DNA of 64,000 nt from Elusimicrobiota bacterium. Its GTDB lineage: Bacteria > Elusimicrobiota > Elusimicrobia > Elusimicrobiales > UBA9959. The notes beneath the pieces were generated by a model that was not told the DNA's origin, did not search any database, and saw only the letters and a list, made by a program, of their open reading frames with translations. Shown here piece by piece: positions 6,369-14,857 of the stretch. Numbering within the stretch: the stretch's first letter is position 1; the number at the start of each line of letters is the position of its first letter. Where the stretch lies: assembly GCA_026388155.1 (NCBI GenBank), contig JAPLKI010000019.1, positions 1-64,000 of the forward strand, in the 5' to 3' direction. A program made the position numbers and the translations under genes.

Positions 6369-8391
6369 GCTTACTACGAGGGCAGTTCCGGGCGGGCTCG
6401 CCTTCTATATAGACGAGAACCTGCAATTTGACAGCCGCGACGAGGCCGTCTACCACGAGGCCCTGGCGCTGCCGCCTTTGCTTCTGGCGCGCCGGCGGCT
6501 GAAGCGTCCCCTGGACGCGCTAATACTCGGCGGAGGCGACGGCCTGGCGCTCAAGCGCCTGCTTGGAAGCCTCTGCCTGCGCTCCGCCGAACTTGTGGAC
6601 TACGACAACAGCGTGCTGGCGCTCGCGCGCAAAGAGTTCCGGGAATTGAACGGAAACGCGCTTTACGACCCCAGGGCGCGCGTATACGCGCGGGACGCGC
6701 GGGAGCACCTGAAATCTTCACGCGGAATTTTCGACATTGTTTTAGCCGATTTCACTTTCCCCGAAGACCTGGCCGGAGGCTCGCTTTTCACCCGCTCCTT
6801 CTTCGCGGATGCGCGCGCAAGGCTGTCGCCAAAAGGCCTGTTCGCCATGAACGCGGTTTCTCCTGAGCGGTTCCCGGCCGCTTTCTGGTCCATATACAAA
6901 ACCCTTATTGCCGCCAGGCTCTATCCAAGGCCGCTGCGCGTTCCCGTTCCCTCCTTCCGCTCCCATGGCTACGGGGACTGGGGAATGTTCCTGGCGTCCC
7001 CGCTCCCGCTCAAGGACGAAGAATTAAAATCACTGCGTTTTGCGCGCAGCAATTCCTGGCTTACCGGGGAAACTTTCCGGACGGCGCTGCGCCTGCGCGC
7101 GGCCGGTATTGAGCGCGGCCTGCCGCTGAGCAGAGTAATAAGGAAGCCCGGCGACATGCTGGCCCTGATAACCCTGCAGGAGCCCGACCCGGCCGGGGGA
7201 CCCGCGCTGGCCGACTTTTCCGACTCCGCGGCCGTAAAAGAACTGCTCCGGGGCCTGCCGGGCGCTGAAAAGCTCTGGTGGCCGCAGCTCGCGGGCGAGT
7301 GGGAATGGCGCCTTAAGGAAACATTGAAGCGGCTTGACTGGGAGCTTTTCCTTGAGGAACTGGAGAAAAATGCCGGTTCTCTCTCGGATAAAGCGCTTGC
7401 GGAAATACGCGCCCTGCGCGAAAACCTGCCCGATTTTCTTGAAGGCGCCCTGCCGAGCACCGACCGCGCCTGGCAGGTATTCGCCCTGCTGATGACGCTG
7501 CTGGTTTTAGTTAATGTGGCCTATCCCGACAACGCCTACGCAAAAGGCTCGTATTACAGCGGCGGGTCCGGCGGCGGCGGCGACCTTGAGATAACTTTTT
7601 TTATGCAGCAAACCCGTTCACCGCTGCACAATCCCGTATTCCAGGGGGACGATGTCCTGTATACGCTCACCTCCGCCGGTAAGCTCCGCTCGGTGTCTTT
7701 CGTAAAGTACAGGGCCCCCGGGTCGGCCTACGCGATAGGCCGGCTGGTGGAGGACCGCCTGTTCTTCGCTCTCTCGGACGAGTCTTTTGTTTCAAAGAAC
7801 GGCGACCTTTTTATAGCGCCGGGCCCGCAGAACTTCCTTATGAAAGCGCAGCCCGGCGGCTTCCTGTTGCTGGATAAAACCCAGCCCGAGCCTGTGTTCG
7901 AGTTTTACCCCGAGGATAACTCCCTGCAAAACGCGCGCGCAGCGATAGACTTGAACAGTAAGGCGGCGGATAAGGCGCTGGCCGACTATTCCAAATGGCT
8001 CGCCTGGGCCTCCCCCGCGGCCGCTGTTTCCAAAGAAATACGCGCGGAGGAGAATGAAACCCGGAATATTTCCGACATACGGGAAGCCCTTGAAAAAGCG
8101 CGCGCAAACCTGCAGACGGGCGCGCCGGGCCCCCGGCCGGAAATACCTCCGGACTGGTTCCGCCTTGCGCCCGGGCTTTACCTCGCGGGAAACGGAGCTA
8201 TAACGCTTCTGCACAGTAACGGGGGAATATATTCATACCCTTTCAAGGACGTTTCTTCTTCCGCGTACACAGCGCTCCCCGAAAACGAATCCCTGGAAGT
8301 ATTCATTGACGAAATGCTCAAGCTCCGGTGCGCGCAGACCGCGCCCAACGACCCGCGCAAGGCCGTGTTTGAAAAACTTATAAACAGATGA
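6355..8391 (+). CDS. Spermidine-synthase-like methyltransferase-fold protein with membrane-anchored C-terminal domain
   Basis: 678 aa, more than twice a normal spermidine synthase. Residues ~1-230 form the synthase-like Rossmann domain: GGGDG at 59-63, VDYDN acidic loop, YARDAREHL, and VLADFTFPE in place of the usual D(L/S)xDP catalytic loop, so the ordinary aminopropyl transfer is uncertain. A linker leads to a single membrane helix at about 375-393, a Gly/Ser-rich spacer (GGSGGGGD), and ~270 residues of unrecognised domain. The gene overlaps its upstream and downstream neighbours and sits with DUF4178, FemAB and DUF350 genes. The domain calls are sound; the substrate is unknown. Confidence 0.75.
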   Translation: MEDHRLTTRAVPGGLAFYIDENLQFDSRDEAVYHEALALPPLLLARRRLKRPLDALILGGGDGLALKRLLGSLCLRSAELVDYDNSVLALARKEFRELNGNALYDPRARVYARDAREHLKSSRGIFDIVLADFTFPEDLAGGSLFTRSFFADARARLSPKGLFAMNAVSPERFPAAFWSIYKTLIAARLYPRPLRVPVPSFRSHGYGDWGMFLASPLPLKDEELKSLRFARSNSWLTGETFRTALRLRAAGIERGLPLSRVIRKPGDMLALITLQEPDPAGGPALADFSDSAAVKELLRGLPGAEKLWWPQLAGEWEWRLKETLKRLDWELFLEELEKNAGSLSDKALAEIRALRENLPDFLEGALPSTDRAWQVFALLMTLLVLVNVAYPDNAYAKGSYYSGGSGGGGDLEITFFMQQTRSPLHNPVFQGDDVLYTLTSAGKLRSVSFVKYRAPGSAYAIGRLVEDRLFFALSDESFVSKNGDLFIAPGPQNFLMKAQPGGFLLLDKTQPEPVFEFYPEDNSLQNARAAIDLNSKAADKALADYSKWLAWASPAAAVSKEIRAEENETRNISDIREALEKARANLQTGAPGPRPEIPPDWFRLAPGLYLAGNGAITLLHSNGGIYSYPFKDVSSSAYTALPENESLEVFIDEMLKLRCAQTAPNDPRKAVFEKLINR

Positions 8392-9410
8392 GAATAAAAC
8401 CGCTTAAAAAAGAGCATTCATCCGCCTGGAACGGGCTCGTGCGCTCTTCGGAGTGTGCCGGTTTCATGCAGAGCTGGGAATGGAGCGAATTTAAAGAAGC
8501 GGAAGGGGCGCGGGTAGAACGGCTGGGTATTTTTGACGGCCCCTCGCTCACCGCGGGCGCCATAGTCTACAGGGTTGAAACCTCGCTCGGCGTATCCCCG
8601 CTTACAATTCCGCACGGCCCGGTGCTGCCATGGGGCGACAAAACAAAGGCCGCGGCCTGCTTCGCCCTGTTGAAAGAGCGCCTGAGCGCCTTGTCCGAAA
8701 GAACCGGCTCTCCCGTAGCCCGGATCGAGCCGTTCATCTGCTCGCAACCGGATTTCCTTCAGGGCCTTGTGCGCGCCCCGCTTGACCTGGTGCCCACGCC
8801 GACGCTTATGCTTGAGCTGGGGAAAGGCGACGCTGAACTGCTCGGGGCGATGACACAGAAGGGACGGTACAATGTCCGGCTGGCCCTGCGCAAAGGCGTG
8901 GAGGTAATATCCTCCGGCGTGAACGACCTCACCGGCGAATTCCACGAATTATTCGAGCTGACCTGCCACCGGCACGGCTTCGCGGGTGAGCCTGTCGGGT
9001 TTTTCAGGCGTCTCATTGACGCGCTGGGACCCGCCGGCATGGCGCGCGTTTACCTGGCCTCCCATATGGGTATAAAGACGGCGGCCGCGGTGGCGGTATT
9101 CTTCGGCAACAGGGCGACATATTTGTACGGCGGCACCTCCCCGTTCCTGCGTTCCAGCATGGCAAGCTACGCTATGCACTGGCGCATTATACGCGACGCC
9201 CGGGACATGGGCTTTAAGTTCTACGACCTATACGGCATAGCCCCTGGGGACAAGCCGTTCCACCCCTACGCCAGGTTTTCTTCTTTCAAGGCGCGTTTCG
9301 GCGGCGCGCAGGTGCGCACTATAGGCGCGCATGACCTTTATTTTTACCCGCAATTGGCCAAAACGCTGGTTTCCCGGATAGGGCTCGCGGTAAAAGGATC
9401 CACCATATGA
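8388..9410 (+). CDS. FemAB-family (GNAT-fold) aminoacyltransferase-like protein
   Basis: 340 aa. It has the two-GNAT layout of the FemAB/FemX family: an N-terminal FMQSWEWSEFKE segment, a central QKGRYNVRLALRKGVEV segment, and the C-terminal YLYGGTSPFLRSSMASYAMH and FYDLYGIAPGD blocks. Members transfer amino acids to peptidoglycan precursors or modify other surface polymers; some act in exopolysaccharide loci. Start overlaps the previous stop by 4 bp (ATGA) and the next gene starts 4 bp before its end, so translation is coupled. It may ligate an amino acid or polyamine to an envelope component, given the spermidine-synthase-like neighbour (inference). Confidence 0.8.
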   Translation: MRIKPLKKEHSSAWNGLVRSSECAGFMQSWEWSEFKEAEGARVERLGIFDGPSLTAGAIVYRVETSLGVSPLTIPHGPVLPWGDKTKAAACFALLKERLSALSERTGSPVARIEPFICSQPDFLQGLVRAPLDLVPTPTLMLELGKGDAELLGAMTQKGRYNVRLALRKGVEVISSGVNDLTGEFHELFELTCHRHGFAGEPVGFFRRLIDALGPAGMARVYLASHMGIKTAAAVAVFFGNRATYLYGGTSPFLRSSMASYAMHWRIIRDARDMGFKFYDLYGIAPGDKPFHPYARFSSFKARFGGAQVRTIGAHDLYFYPQLAKTLVSRIGLAVKGSTI

Positions 9411-10255
9411 CAGAAATGCTGAACCATATTTTAAAATCCCTGGGCTACGGCCTGATGGCCATAGCCTTATGCTACCTGGCAAGACTTATATACAGGCTGA
9501 ACCCCGCGCGGGGAAAACTGGACTGGCAGCTGCTGTCCTCTAAAAACCCGGCCGCGGCGATAGGCGCCGGCGGTTATTTCCTCGCCGTGATCATCTCGCT
9601 GGGCGGCCCCATTTCCTGGGTTTCAGAATCTTTCAGGCAGGGAGCGCTGGAGGTTATAGGTTTCGGGGCGCTGGCACTGGCGCTGCTGAACGCTTCAATG
9701 TGGATGGCGGACAGGACTTATCTTAAAAGCCTCCGCCTGGACGCAAGGATCAACAAAGGCTCCACGGGCGCCGGTCTGCTTAGGGCGGCCCATGAGATAG
9801 CGCTGGGTTTGGTGATACTCGGCGCGTCGTGGGGCGACGCGGGCGGCATATGGGTGATGGTTTCCTTCTGGGGGCTGGGACAACTGCTGCTTGCCGCCGC
9901 CATAAAGCTATATTTCACGCTGGCAAAACTGGATTTGGCGGCCCAGCTTGATAAAAACAATACGGCGGCGGCAATAAGCGCCGCCGGCATCATGATCGGC
10001 TTCGGTTTTATCGCCTGGGCGGCGCTCTCGGGCCCGTTCCTGGGCTGGATCCGCAGCACGGCGGAAACCGCCGCTTATTATGCGGCGGGAACGCTTGGAT
10101 TGCTTATTTTCCGGGCCGCGGCGGACCTTGCCCTGCTCCCGGGCGCAACCTTCAGAGCGGAAGTTATGAAAGAGCCGGGCAACAGAGCGGTGGGCGTAAT
10201 GGATGCCTCGCTGACCATAGGCATAGCCATACTGATGACTTGGTGCCTTATATAG
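9407..10255 (+). CDS. DUF350-family membrane protein, duplicated
   Basis: 282 aa with about eight hydrophobic segments arranged as two similar halves. Each half carries the DUF350 signature, an Asn-x-Ala-Ala-x-Ile-x-Ala-Gly helix start: KNPAAAIGAGGYFLAV in the first half and NNTAAAISAAGIMIGFGF in the second, with NRAVGVMDASLTIGIAIL at the end. DUF350 proteins (for example E. coli YjfL) are integral membrane proteins of unclear function. The gene lies in the coupled operon with DUF4178 and the spermidine-synthase fusion. Confidence 0.8.
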   Translation: MTEMLNHILKSLGYGLMAIALCYLARLIYRLNPARGKLDWQLLSSKNPAAAIGAGGYFLAVIISLGGPISWVSESFRQGALEVIGFGALALALLNASMWMADRTYLKSLRLDARINKGSTGAGLLRAAHEIALGLVILGASWGDAGGIWVMVSFWGLGQLLLAAAIKLYFTLAKLDLAAQLDKNNTAAAISAAGIMIGFGFIAWAALSGPFLGWIRSTAETAAYYAAGTLGLLIFRAAADLALLPGATFRAEVMKEPGNRAVGVMDASLTIGIAILMTWCLI

Positions 10256-10267
10256 TGAGAACAGCTT

Positions 10268-12139
10268 GTGAACTTTACTAAAAATATTTCCAGCGACGGA
10301 CAGGGACCTGCCGCAGCCCCGGACGCGGCCGTTGACAAGAATCCTGCCGGGGAAAACTTTCCCTGGCGCACCGCGCTGCGTTCCATATTGCTGTTCCTCG
10401 CGGCAGTGCTGCCTGTGGCATTCTATCTGAGGACCTACGATTCCGTAACTGTTAAGACAACTATAATGCAGCTTGGGGTACTAGCCGCGGCAGCGGTATG
10501 GCTTATCGGAAGCCTGAACGACGGACGCATTGAAATATCTTCTAAAACCGCGCCGCTTATCCTGCCGGCGGCGCTTCTGCTTATATGGAACGGGCTTTCT
10601 TTTTTACATTCTCCTTACCGCCTTGCCTCGACGGACGGATTCATCAAGCAGGAGGCGTTCCTGCTTTCCTTCATCCTCACGCTGATCAGTTTCCCGCGGC
10701 GGGACGTCCGAAAGGCGGTACTGGTGATGCTGGCGGCCTGGGCGGCCATAGTTGTATACGGGTTCCTGCAATCCACAGGGGTGGACCCTTTCGTCTGGAA
10801 AGGCGCGTTCGGCGACCGGCTGTTCGCCACCCTGGCCAATCCCAACCTGTTCTCGGCATACCTGCTGCTCCTGTTCCCGCTGGGCCTGGCGCTGATGTGC
10901 GACGGCGGGGTGCCGGCCGGGCTTCGCTCCGCGGCGGGAGCGTTCTCACTGATCGGGGTATTTCTGGCAATAAAAACGGGCTCCTCTTCGGGGAAGACCG
11001 CCTCCATCATCGCAGCCGTCATCTTCATTATATCGGCCTGGAGGTCCATAAAAGAAGGACAGCGGGGCCGGACGCTGGTATTCGCCGGAATGTGCGCGAT
11101 AATATTCCTTATCTCCTTTCCCTTCATGGCGCAGCAGAGCCGGCCTGACCGCGACCACGACTTCCGGCTGCAAACGCGGGAGGGCGCGGTTTCGCTGATA
11201 AAGAACCAGCCCTGGATGGGCTCCGGCCCCGGTTCGTTCTGGGTCAGATACCCGGCTTTCCGAAAACAACAGATCTTCTTCATCGAACAGAAACACAACA
11301 ACGAAACGGACCACCCCGAAAACGAACTGCTGGAGCAGTGCGCGGACACCGGCCTGGTGGGGGCGTTCCTGTGGCTGTGGCTGTTCTGCATTGTGATATT
11401 CAGGGGCGGCAGCGCCCTGCTGAATGGCGACCGGGAGGATGACTCCATATACACCGCCGGACTTTTGGCCGCCACGCTCGCAAGCGTGCTGCTGGCGTTA
11501 AACGGCATCTCGACGCGTTTTGTAGCGCCGGGCTGGCTGATATACTTCAGCGCGGGACTTCTGGGAGCGGCCTCCTCCGGGAAACAGGGAGAGCCGGATT
11601 CCGTCCTGACATTTCCGCTGTCTTTCGGGGGAGTGGAACGAATACTTTTCATCCCGATACTGGCCGGGGCCGTTTACCTGGGCTATGGTTCGATAAAAAT
11701 ATTCCGATCTGACCTCTGCCACAACATCGGCATATTCTACGCGAAAGCGGGCAATTGGGATGAGGCCGCCAAAAATTTCGGGCAGGAATCCCAGGCGGCG
11801 CCCACTTATATAATGAGCCGATACTTCCTTGGCAACGCTTTCCAGGACCGTGGCGGCCCCGGGGACTATGAGCGCGCGCTGAAGGAATACCGTAATGTAC
11901 GGAGCATGGCCCCGGACTATGTACAGGTGCATTTTCAGGAAGCGCGGGCACTGGAGAAATTAAACCGCATCCCCGAAGCGATAGAGCGCATGGAAAGGCA
12001 GGTCCGGCTGGACCCGGTCTGGGATACGGCTTGGCTTGAACTGGCCGGGCTTTACGGAAAAGCCGGCAATATAGAAAAAGCGCAGCAGGCCGCTAAACAG
12101 GCCGAAGCTGTAAAAGCCATGTGGACAGTCCGACATTAA
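10268..12139 (+). CDS. O-antigen ligase/polymerase-like membrane protein with C-terminal TPRs
   Basis: 623 aa, GTG start 12 bp after the previous gene. About ten to twelve membrane segments form a Wzy/WaaL-type domain; the large periplasmic loop contains GSGPGSFWVRYPAFR and the His-containing HNNETDHPENELLEQCADTG, matching the family's conserved loop before the last helices. From about residue 480 there are TPR-like repeats (AGNWDEAAKNF, YERALKEYRNV, IPEAIERMERQ, AGNIEKAQQAA). Such Wzy-TPR proteins ligate or polymerise surface glycans, or glycosylate pilins. It is the last gene of the envelope operon. Confidence 0.8.
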   Translation: MNFTKNISSDGQGPAAAPDAAVDKNPAGENFPWRTALRSILLFLAAVLPVAFYLRTYDSVTVKTTIMQLGVLAAAAVWLIGSLNDGRIEISSKTAPLILPAALLLIWNGLSFLHSPYRLASTDGFIKQEAFLLSFILTLISFPRRDVRKAVLVMLAAWAAIVVYGFLQSTGVDPFVWKGAFGDRLFATLANPNLFSAYLLLLFPLGLALMCDGGVPAGLRSAAGAFSLIGVFLAIKTGSSSGKTASIIAAVIFIISAWRSIKEGQRGRTLVFAGMCAIIFLISFPFMAQQSRPDRDHDFRLQTREGAVSLIKNQPWMGSGPGSFWVRYPAFRKQQIFFIEQKHNNETDHPENELLEQCADTGLVGAFLWLWLFCIVIFRGGSALLNGDREDDSIYTAGLLAATLASVLLALNGISTRFVAPGWLIYFSAGLLGAASSGKQGEPDSVLTFPLSFGGVERILFIPILAGAVYLGYGSIKIFRSDLCHNIGIFYAKAGNWDEAAKNFGQESQAAPTYIMSRYFLGNAFQDRGGPGDYERALKEYRNVRSMAPDYVQVHFQEARALEKLNRIPEAIERMERQVRLDPVWDTAWLELAGLYGKAGNIEKAQQAAKQAEAVKAMWTVRH

Positions 12140-12191
12140 GTCTCACGCAAAAACTCCGGTTTTTTAAAGAAAATTCCCCCGCGTATGTGGA

Positions 12192-12495
12192 CGTTAGATA
12201 TTTGCATAAGTCTGGCTGCGACCACTGGGCGGGTGATTAGGATGTATCGTGAAAAGGGTGGGGGGATATCACCTAATAATTTAAGAAGCGCCGGGTTAAG
12301 AGCTGGAGGAACGTAACCTAGTGAAGGGGTGGCACCGGGGTTTGTTCGCGGGGGTTTTCCGGAAGGCGACTTGGGCGTGCAGTCAATGGAGCCTGAGGAT
12401 AAGGGCGGCCGCGCTGGCCGACCCGACCCCCGCGGACAAATTCCGGTGACAGGCCCCCGTGTGCAACTATACAACCCACCCGCCAAAGCCATAAA
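12192..12495 (+). repeat. Structured intergenic repeat, copy C
   Basis: The most diverged copy; it lacks the hairpin module. Core helix arms are 12333-12355 and 12426-12448: 23 pairs counting G-U, enclosing a loop of exactly 70 nt (12356-12425), the same length as in A and B. Relative to A/B the helix changes GAGG/CCTC to GCGG/CCGC and T-A to C-G, compensatory substitutions. The conserved loop starts TTTCCGGAAGGCGACTTGG. It fills most of the gap 12140-12541; nothing else was seen there. Confidence 0.8.
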
Positions 12496-12541
12496 CACGG
12501 CGTTACTGTATTGATCGGAGTTGTACGGAACTTGGAAAAGT

Positions 12542-13765
12542 TTACAGCCAGCGGTCGGGGGGGTAATAGCCGGAGAACTGCCGGCGGACAGCCTGCCAGA
12601 AGATCTGCCGCCCCCACTTCAGCGGAGCGTACAAGCGCATAAACGACAAAATATCGCGGATTATGGCGAGCCGGTCCGCGGGTTTGTGCTTTTTCAGCGC
12701 CCCGCGGAAATCGGCCTCGTGCGGACGGCCGAAAATTATCTTCAGCGGATTCCACTGGTCCGAACACCGCCTTACCTCCGAAGAAACCATTGACCTGTAA
12801 ATTTTCTGTATATCCCCGTTGTACCTGAAAGCCTCGACCGCCGCTTCCCCGGCGATAGCGCCCGAATGCAGAGCCACGCTCATACCCTCGGCTATCATAT
12901 TGAAAAAACCCGCCGCCTGCCCCGTTATTATCACCGAACCCCTGCCGAAAACATAGCGGTTTATAAGCGAAGGCCCGAAATTAGCAGTAACTATCTCGGG
13001 ATCCTCGCCCGGCCCCAACTTCACATTATGTTTCTTCTCCAGATAATCCAGAACGCGCCGGTGCCGGGAGTCAAAATTATCGCCGCACAAAAAGCCCACT
13101 CCCACTATCTGCCTGCCGTCCCGCGCGTGGCTCCAGGTATAATGGCCGAGCTCCGGATGGAACCAGAAATGAAAATAGTCGTCGTCCAGCGGACAGTCAA
13201 TGACCGCGTGAAATTTCTGCCCGACAATAAACCAGGGTATCTGTTTCGGATAATCCGGATATACGGCTTTTAAGACCGCAAGTCTCGGGCCGTCCGCGCC
13301 TATTACATAGCGCGCCTGATAACGCAGGACCTGCGAGTCTTTTTCGGCGGTCACTTCCACCCGCCCGCCTTTATCTTCAAGCCCGGTGAACTCCGTTCCG
13401 TCGTGCACTTCAGCTTTGCTTTGCTTTATAGCCCAGGCATCCGCCAGTTTCCTGTGGAGGTGCGGGGTAGGTCCCCCGTCAAAATCCATCACCACGGATT
13501 TCAGACATGGAAAATGAAAAGTAACACCCCGGCAGTAAGCGGGCTCGTGCAGTATTTCCTTCGGGAGGGGGCCGAAATTCTCGATCAGGAACCTGTGGCC
13601 ACGCGGCGACAGAATGCCGCTGCACGCTTTATGGCGGGGAAGTTTTTTGCGCTCAAGGATAATTGTCTCGTAGCCTGAGTCTGTCAGGCGCTTTGCACAC
13701 GCGGCCGCGGCCGGCCCGGAGCCGACTATTATCGCGTCCGTTCTTATGGTTTCAAGTTCCGTCAC
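12542..13765 (-). CDS. Geranylgeranyl-reductase-family FAD flavoprotein
   Basis: 407 aa. FAD-binding Rossmann motif GSGPAAAACAKRL near residue 16, RHKACSGILS (the family's Cys-containing GG-reductase motif), VIGADGPRLAV, and the second FAD motif ITGQAAGFFNMIAEGMSVAL with the following SG. These are the marks of the family that saturates isoprenoid chains or other polyprenyl and lipid double bonds. It overlaps the 4Fe-4S protein gene by 4 bp, and a GlcD-like flavoprotein lies further upstream, so electrons may pass from that pair to this reductase (inference). Its substrate may be a quinone or a membrane lipid tail. Confidence 0.8.
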   Translation of the reverse strand: MTELETIRTDAIIVGSGPAAAACAKRLTDSGYETIILERKKLPRHKACSGILSPRGHRFLIENFGPLPKEILHEPAYCRGVTFHFPCLKSVVMDFDGGPTPHLHRKLADAWAIKQSKAEVHDGTEFTGLEDKGGRVEVTAEKDSQVLRYQARYVIGADGPRLAVLKAVYPDYPKQIPWFIVGQKFHAVIDCPLDDDYFHFWFHPELGHYTWSHARDGRQIVGVGFLCGDNFDSRHRRVLDYLEKKHNVKLGPGEDPEIVTANFGPSLINRYVFGRGSVIITGQAAGFFNMIAEGMSVALHSGAIAGEAAVEAFRYNGDIQKIYRSMVSSEVRRCSDQWNPLKIIFGRPHEADFRGALKKHKPADRLAIIRDILSFMRLYAPLKWGRQIFWQAVRRQFSGYYPPDRWL

Positions 13766-14742
13766 TGCAGTTCCGAGACATGAAGAACATTAACACTTGA
13801 GAGCTTTTTAAAAATCTCCATATCTTCAATAGATTCAAGCACGACCCGGCCAGCCTTGCGCCTGTCAAGTATCCAGCGGACCTGTTCGGCGCTGTCAATG
13901 CGGCTGGAGCCGCGGCGTTTTTGCGGCTCCGTGGCGCCCACTGGTATTGCCGCCCGCTGAAGGCTTGTGCTCATTGTGCAGCCGGTCTGAAGGCGCACGC
14001 GGTCGTAAAATTTAACCAGGCGTTTATGATCGGCGTGATAACCGCGGGGTTCTATCACATAAAGATCGTCCGGCGTCAAAGCCTTTAATATTTCAGGCCG
14101 GCGCAGCAGCGCTTCGCCAAGTCCGGCAACGGGTATTTTCGGGAACCAAGCCTTGAGATACCTGTGCAAAAAACCTTCGGCGGTTATAAATTCCGCCACG
14201 CCCGACATAGAGCTTATAAGGTTTTCAAGCCGTTCCGGCGGCGGCCCGCTCCCCGCGTCCATATCAGCGGCGATATCGGAAATATCATCGTCCTCGGACG
14301 GAAAGATATTATCGCGTTCAAGCAGCCGCGTCACGCGCTGGAAAATTTGCCCGTCTTTGCGCGCGGCCATGCCGGGAAAGAATATTTTTTTACCGGCAAA
14401 TGTTTCCCGCGAAGCTTTATCGGACGCGGCGCGCTCCGGCCGGGGGGAACCGGTTTTTACAGCCAATTGCGCGCGGAGTTCCGTCGTAAGGCCCACTGTA
14501 TCGAGCCCCGCCGGGCAGACCGTACCGCAGGCCCCGCACAACACGCACGCGTTAAGGGAATCGCGCATATCCTCAAGGGAGCCTCCCGTCTGAAGAGAGC
14601 GCATGCGCCCGCAGACCGTAAGCATTACGTCGCGGGTCTGACGCCAGACCGGGCAGGAAAGCAGGCAAACCCCGCAGCCGATGCAGGTGTCATATCGGGA
14701 CTTAATATCAGAATTAACCGGGGTCATTTCGATCTTATTCAT
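13762..14742 (-). CDS. 4Fe-4S ferredoxin-type protein, GlcF/HdrC-like N-terminus
   Basis: 326 aa. Two cluster motifs are near the N-terminus: CIGCGVCLLSCP and CVLCGACGTVCP. The C-terminal part carries CTM and YVIEPRGYHADHKRLVKFYD but not the complete two-CCG-domain set of GlcF or HdrB, so this is a shortened or diverged relative. It probably shuttles electrons between the flavoprotein encoded upstream (14858-16507) and the geranylgeranyl-reductase-like enzyme whose gene overlaps its stop. Cytoplasmic; no signal or membrane segment. Confidence 0.75.
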   Translation of the reverse strand: MNKIEMTPVNSDIKSRYDTCIGCGVCLLSCPVWRQTRDVMLTVCGRMRSLQTGGSLEDMRDSLNACVLCGACGTVCPAGLDTVGLTTELRAQLAVKTGSPRPERAASDKASRETFAGKKIFFPGMAARKDGQIFQRVTRLLERDNIFPSEDDDISDIAADMDAGSGPPPERLENLISSMSGVAEFITAEGFLHRYLKAWFPKIPVAGLGEALLRRPEILKALTPDDLYVIEPRGYHADHKRLVKFYDRVRLQTGCTMSTSLQRAAIPVGATEPQKRRGSSRIDSAEQVRWILDRRKAGRVVLESIEDMEIFKKLSSVNVLHVSELQ

Positions 14743-14799
14743 GTTTGTTAATATTCAGGCAGACAGAATTAAGAATCAGGTAATCTTTCTTGTCACTAC

Positions 14800-14850
14800 T
14801 GTCCTCATTCTGACTCCTGACTTCTGACTACTGGCTACCTAAGTAGTTAC
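14800..14850. repeat. Heptanucleotide repeat tract, TTCTGAC family
   Basis: ATTCTGA, CTCCTGA, CTTCTGA, CTACTGG, CTACC run in register with a 7-nt period between two genes of the redox cassette. Confidence 0.7.
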
Positions 14851-14857
14851 CATCGCT

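Noticed and set aside
10615-11652. 345-aa ORF on the minus strand opposite the O-antigen-ligase-like gene
   Set aside because: Shadow of a GC-rich gene; Ser/Pro/Arg-rich translation without any family pattern or ribosome site.
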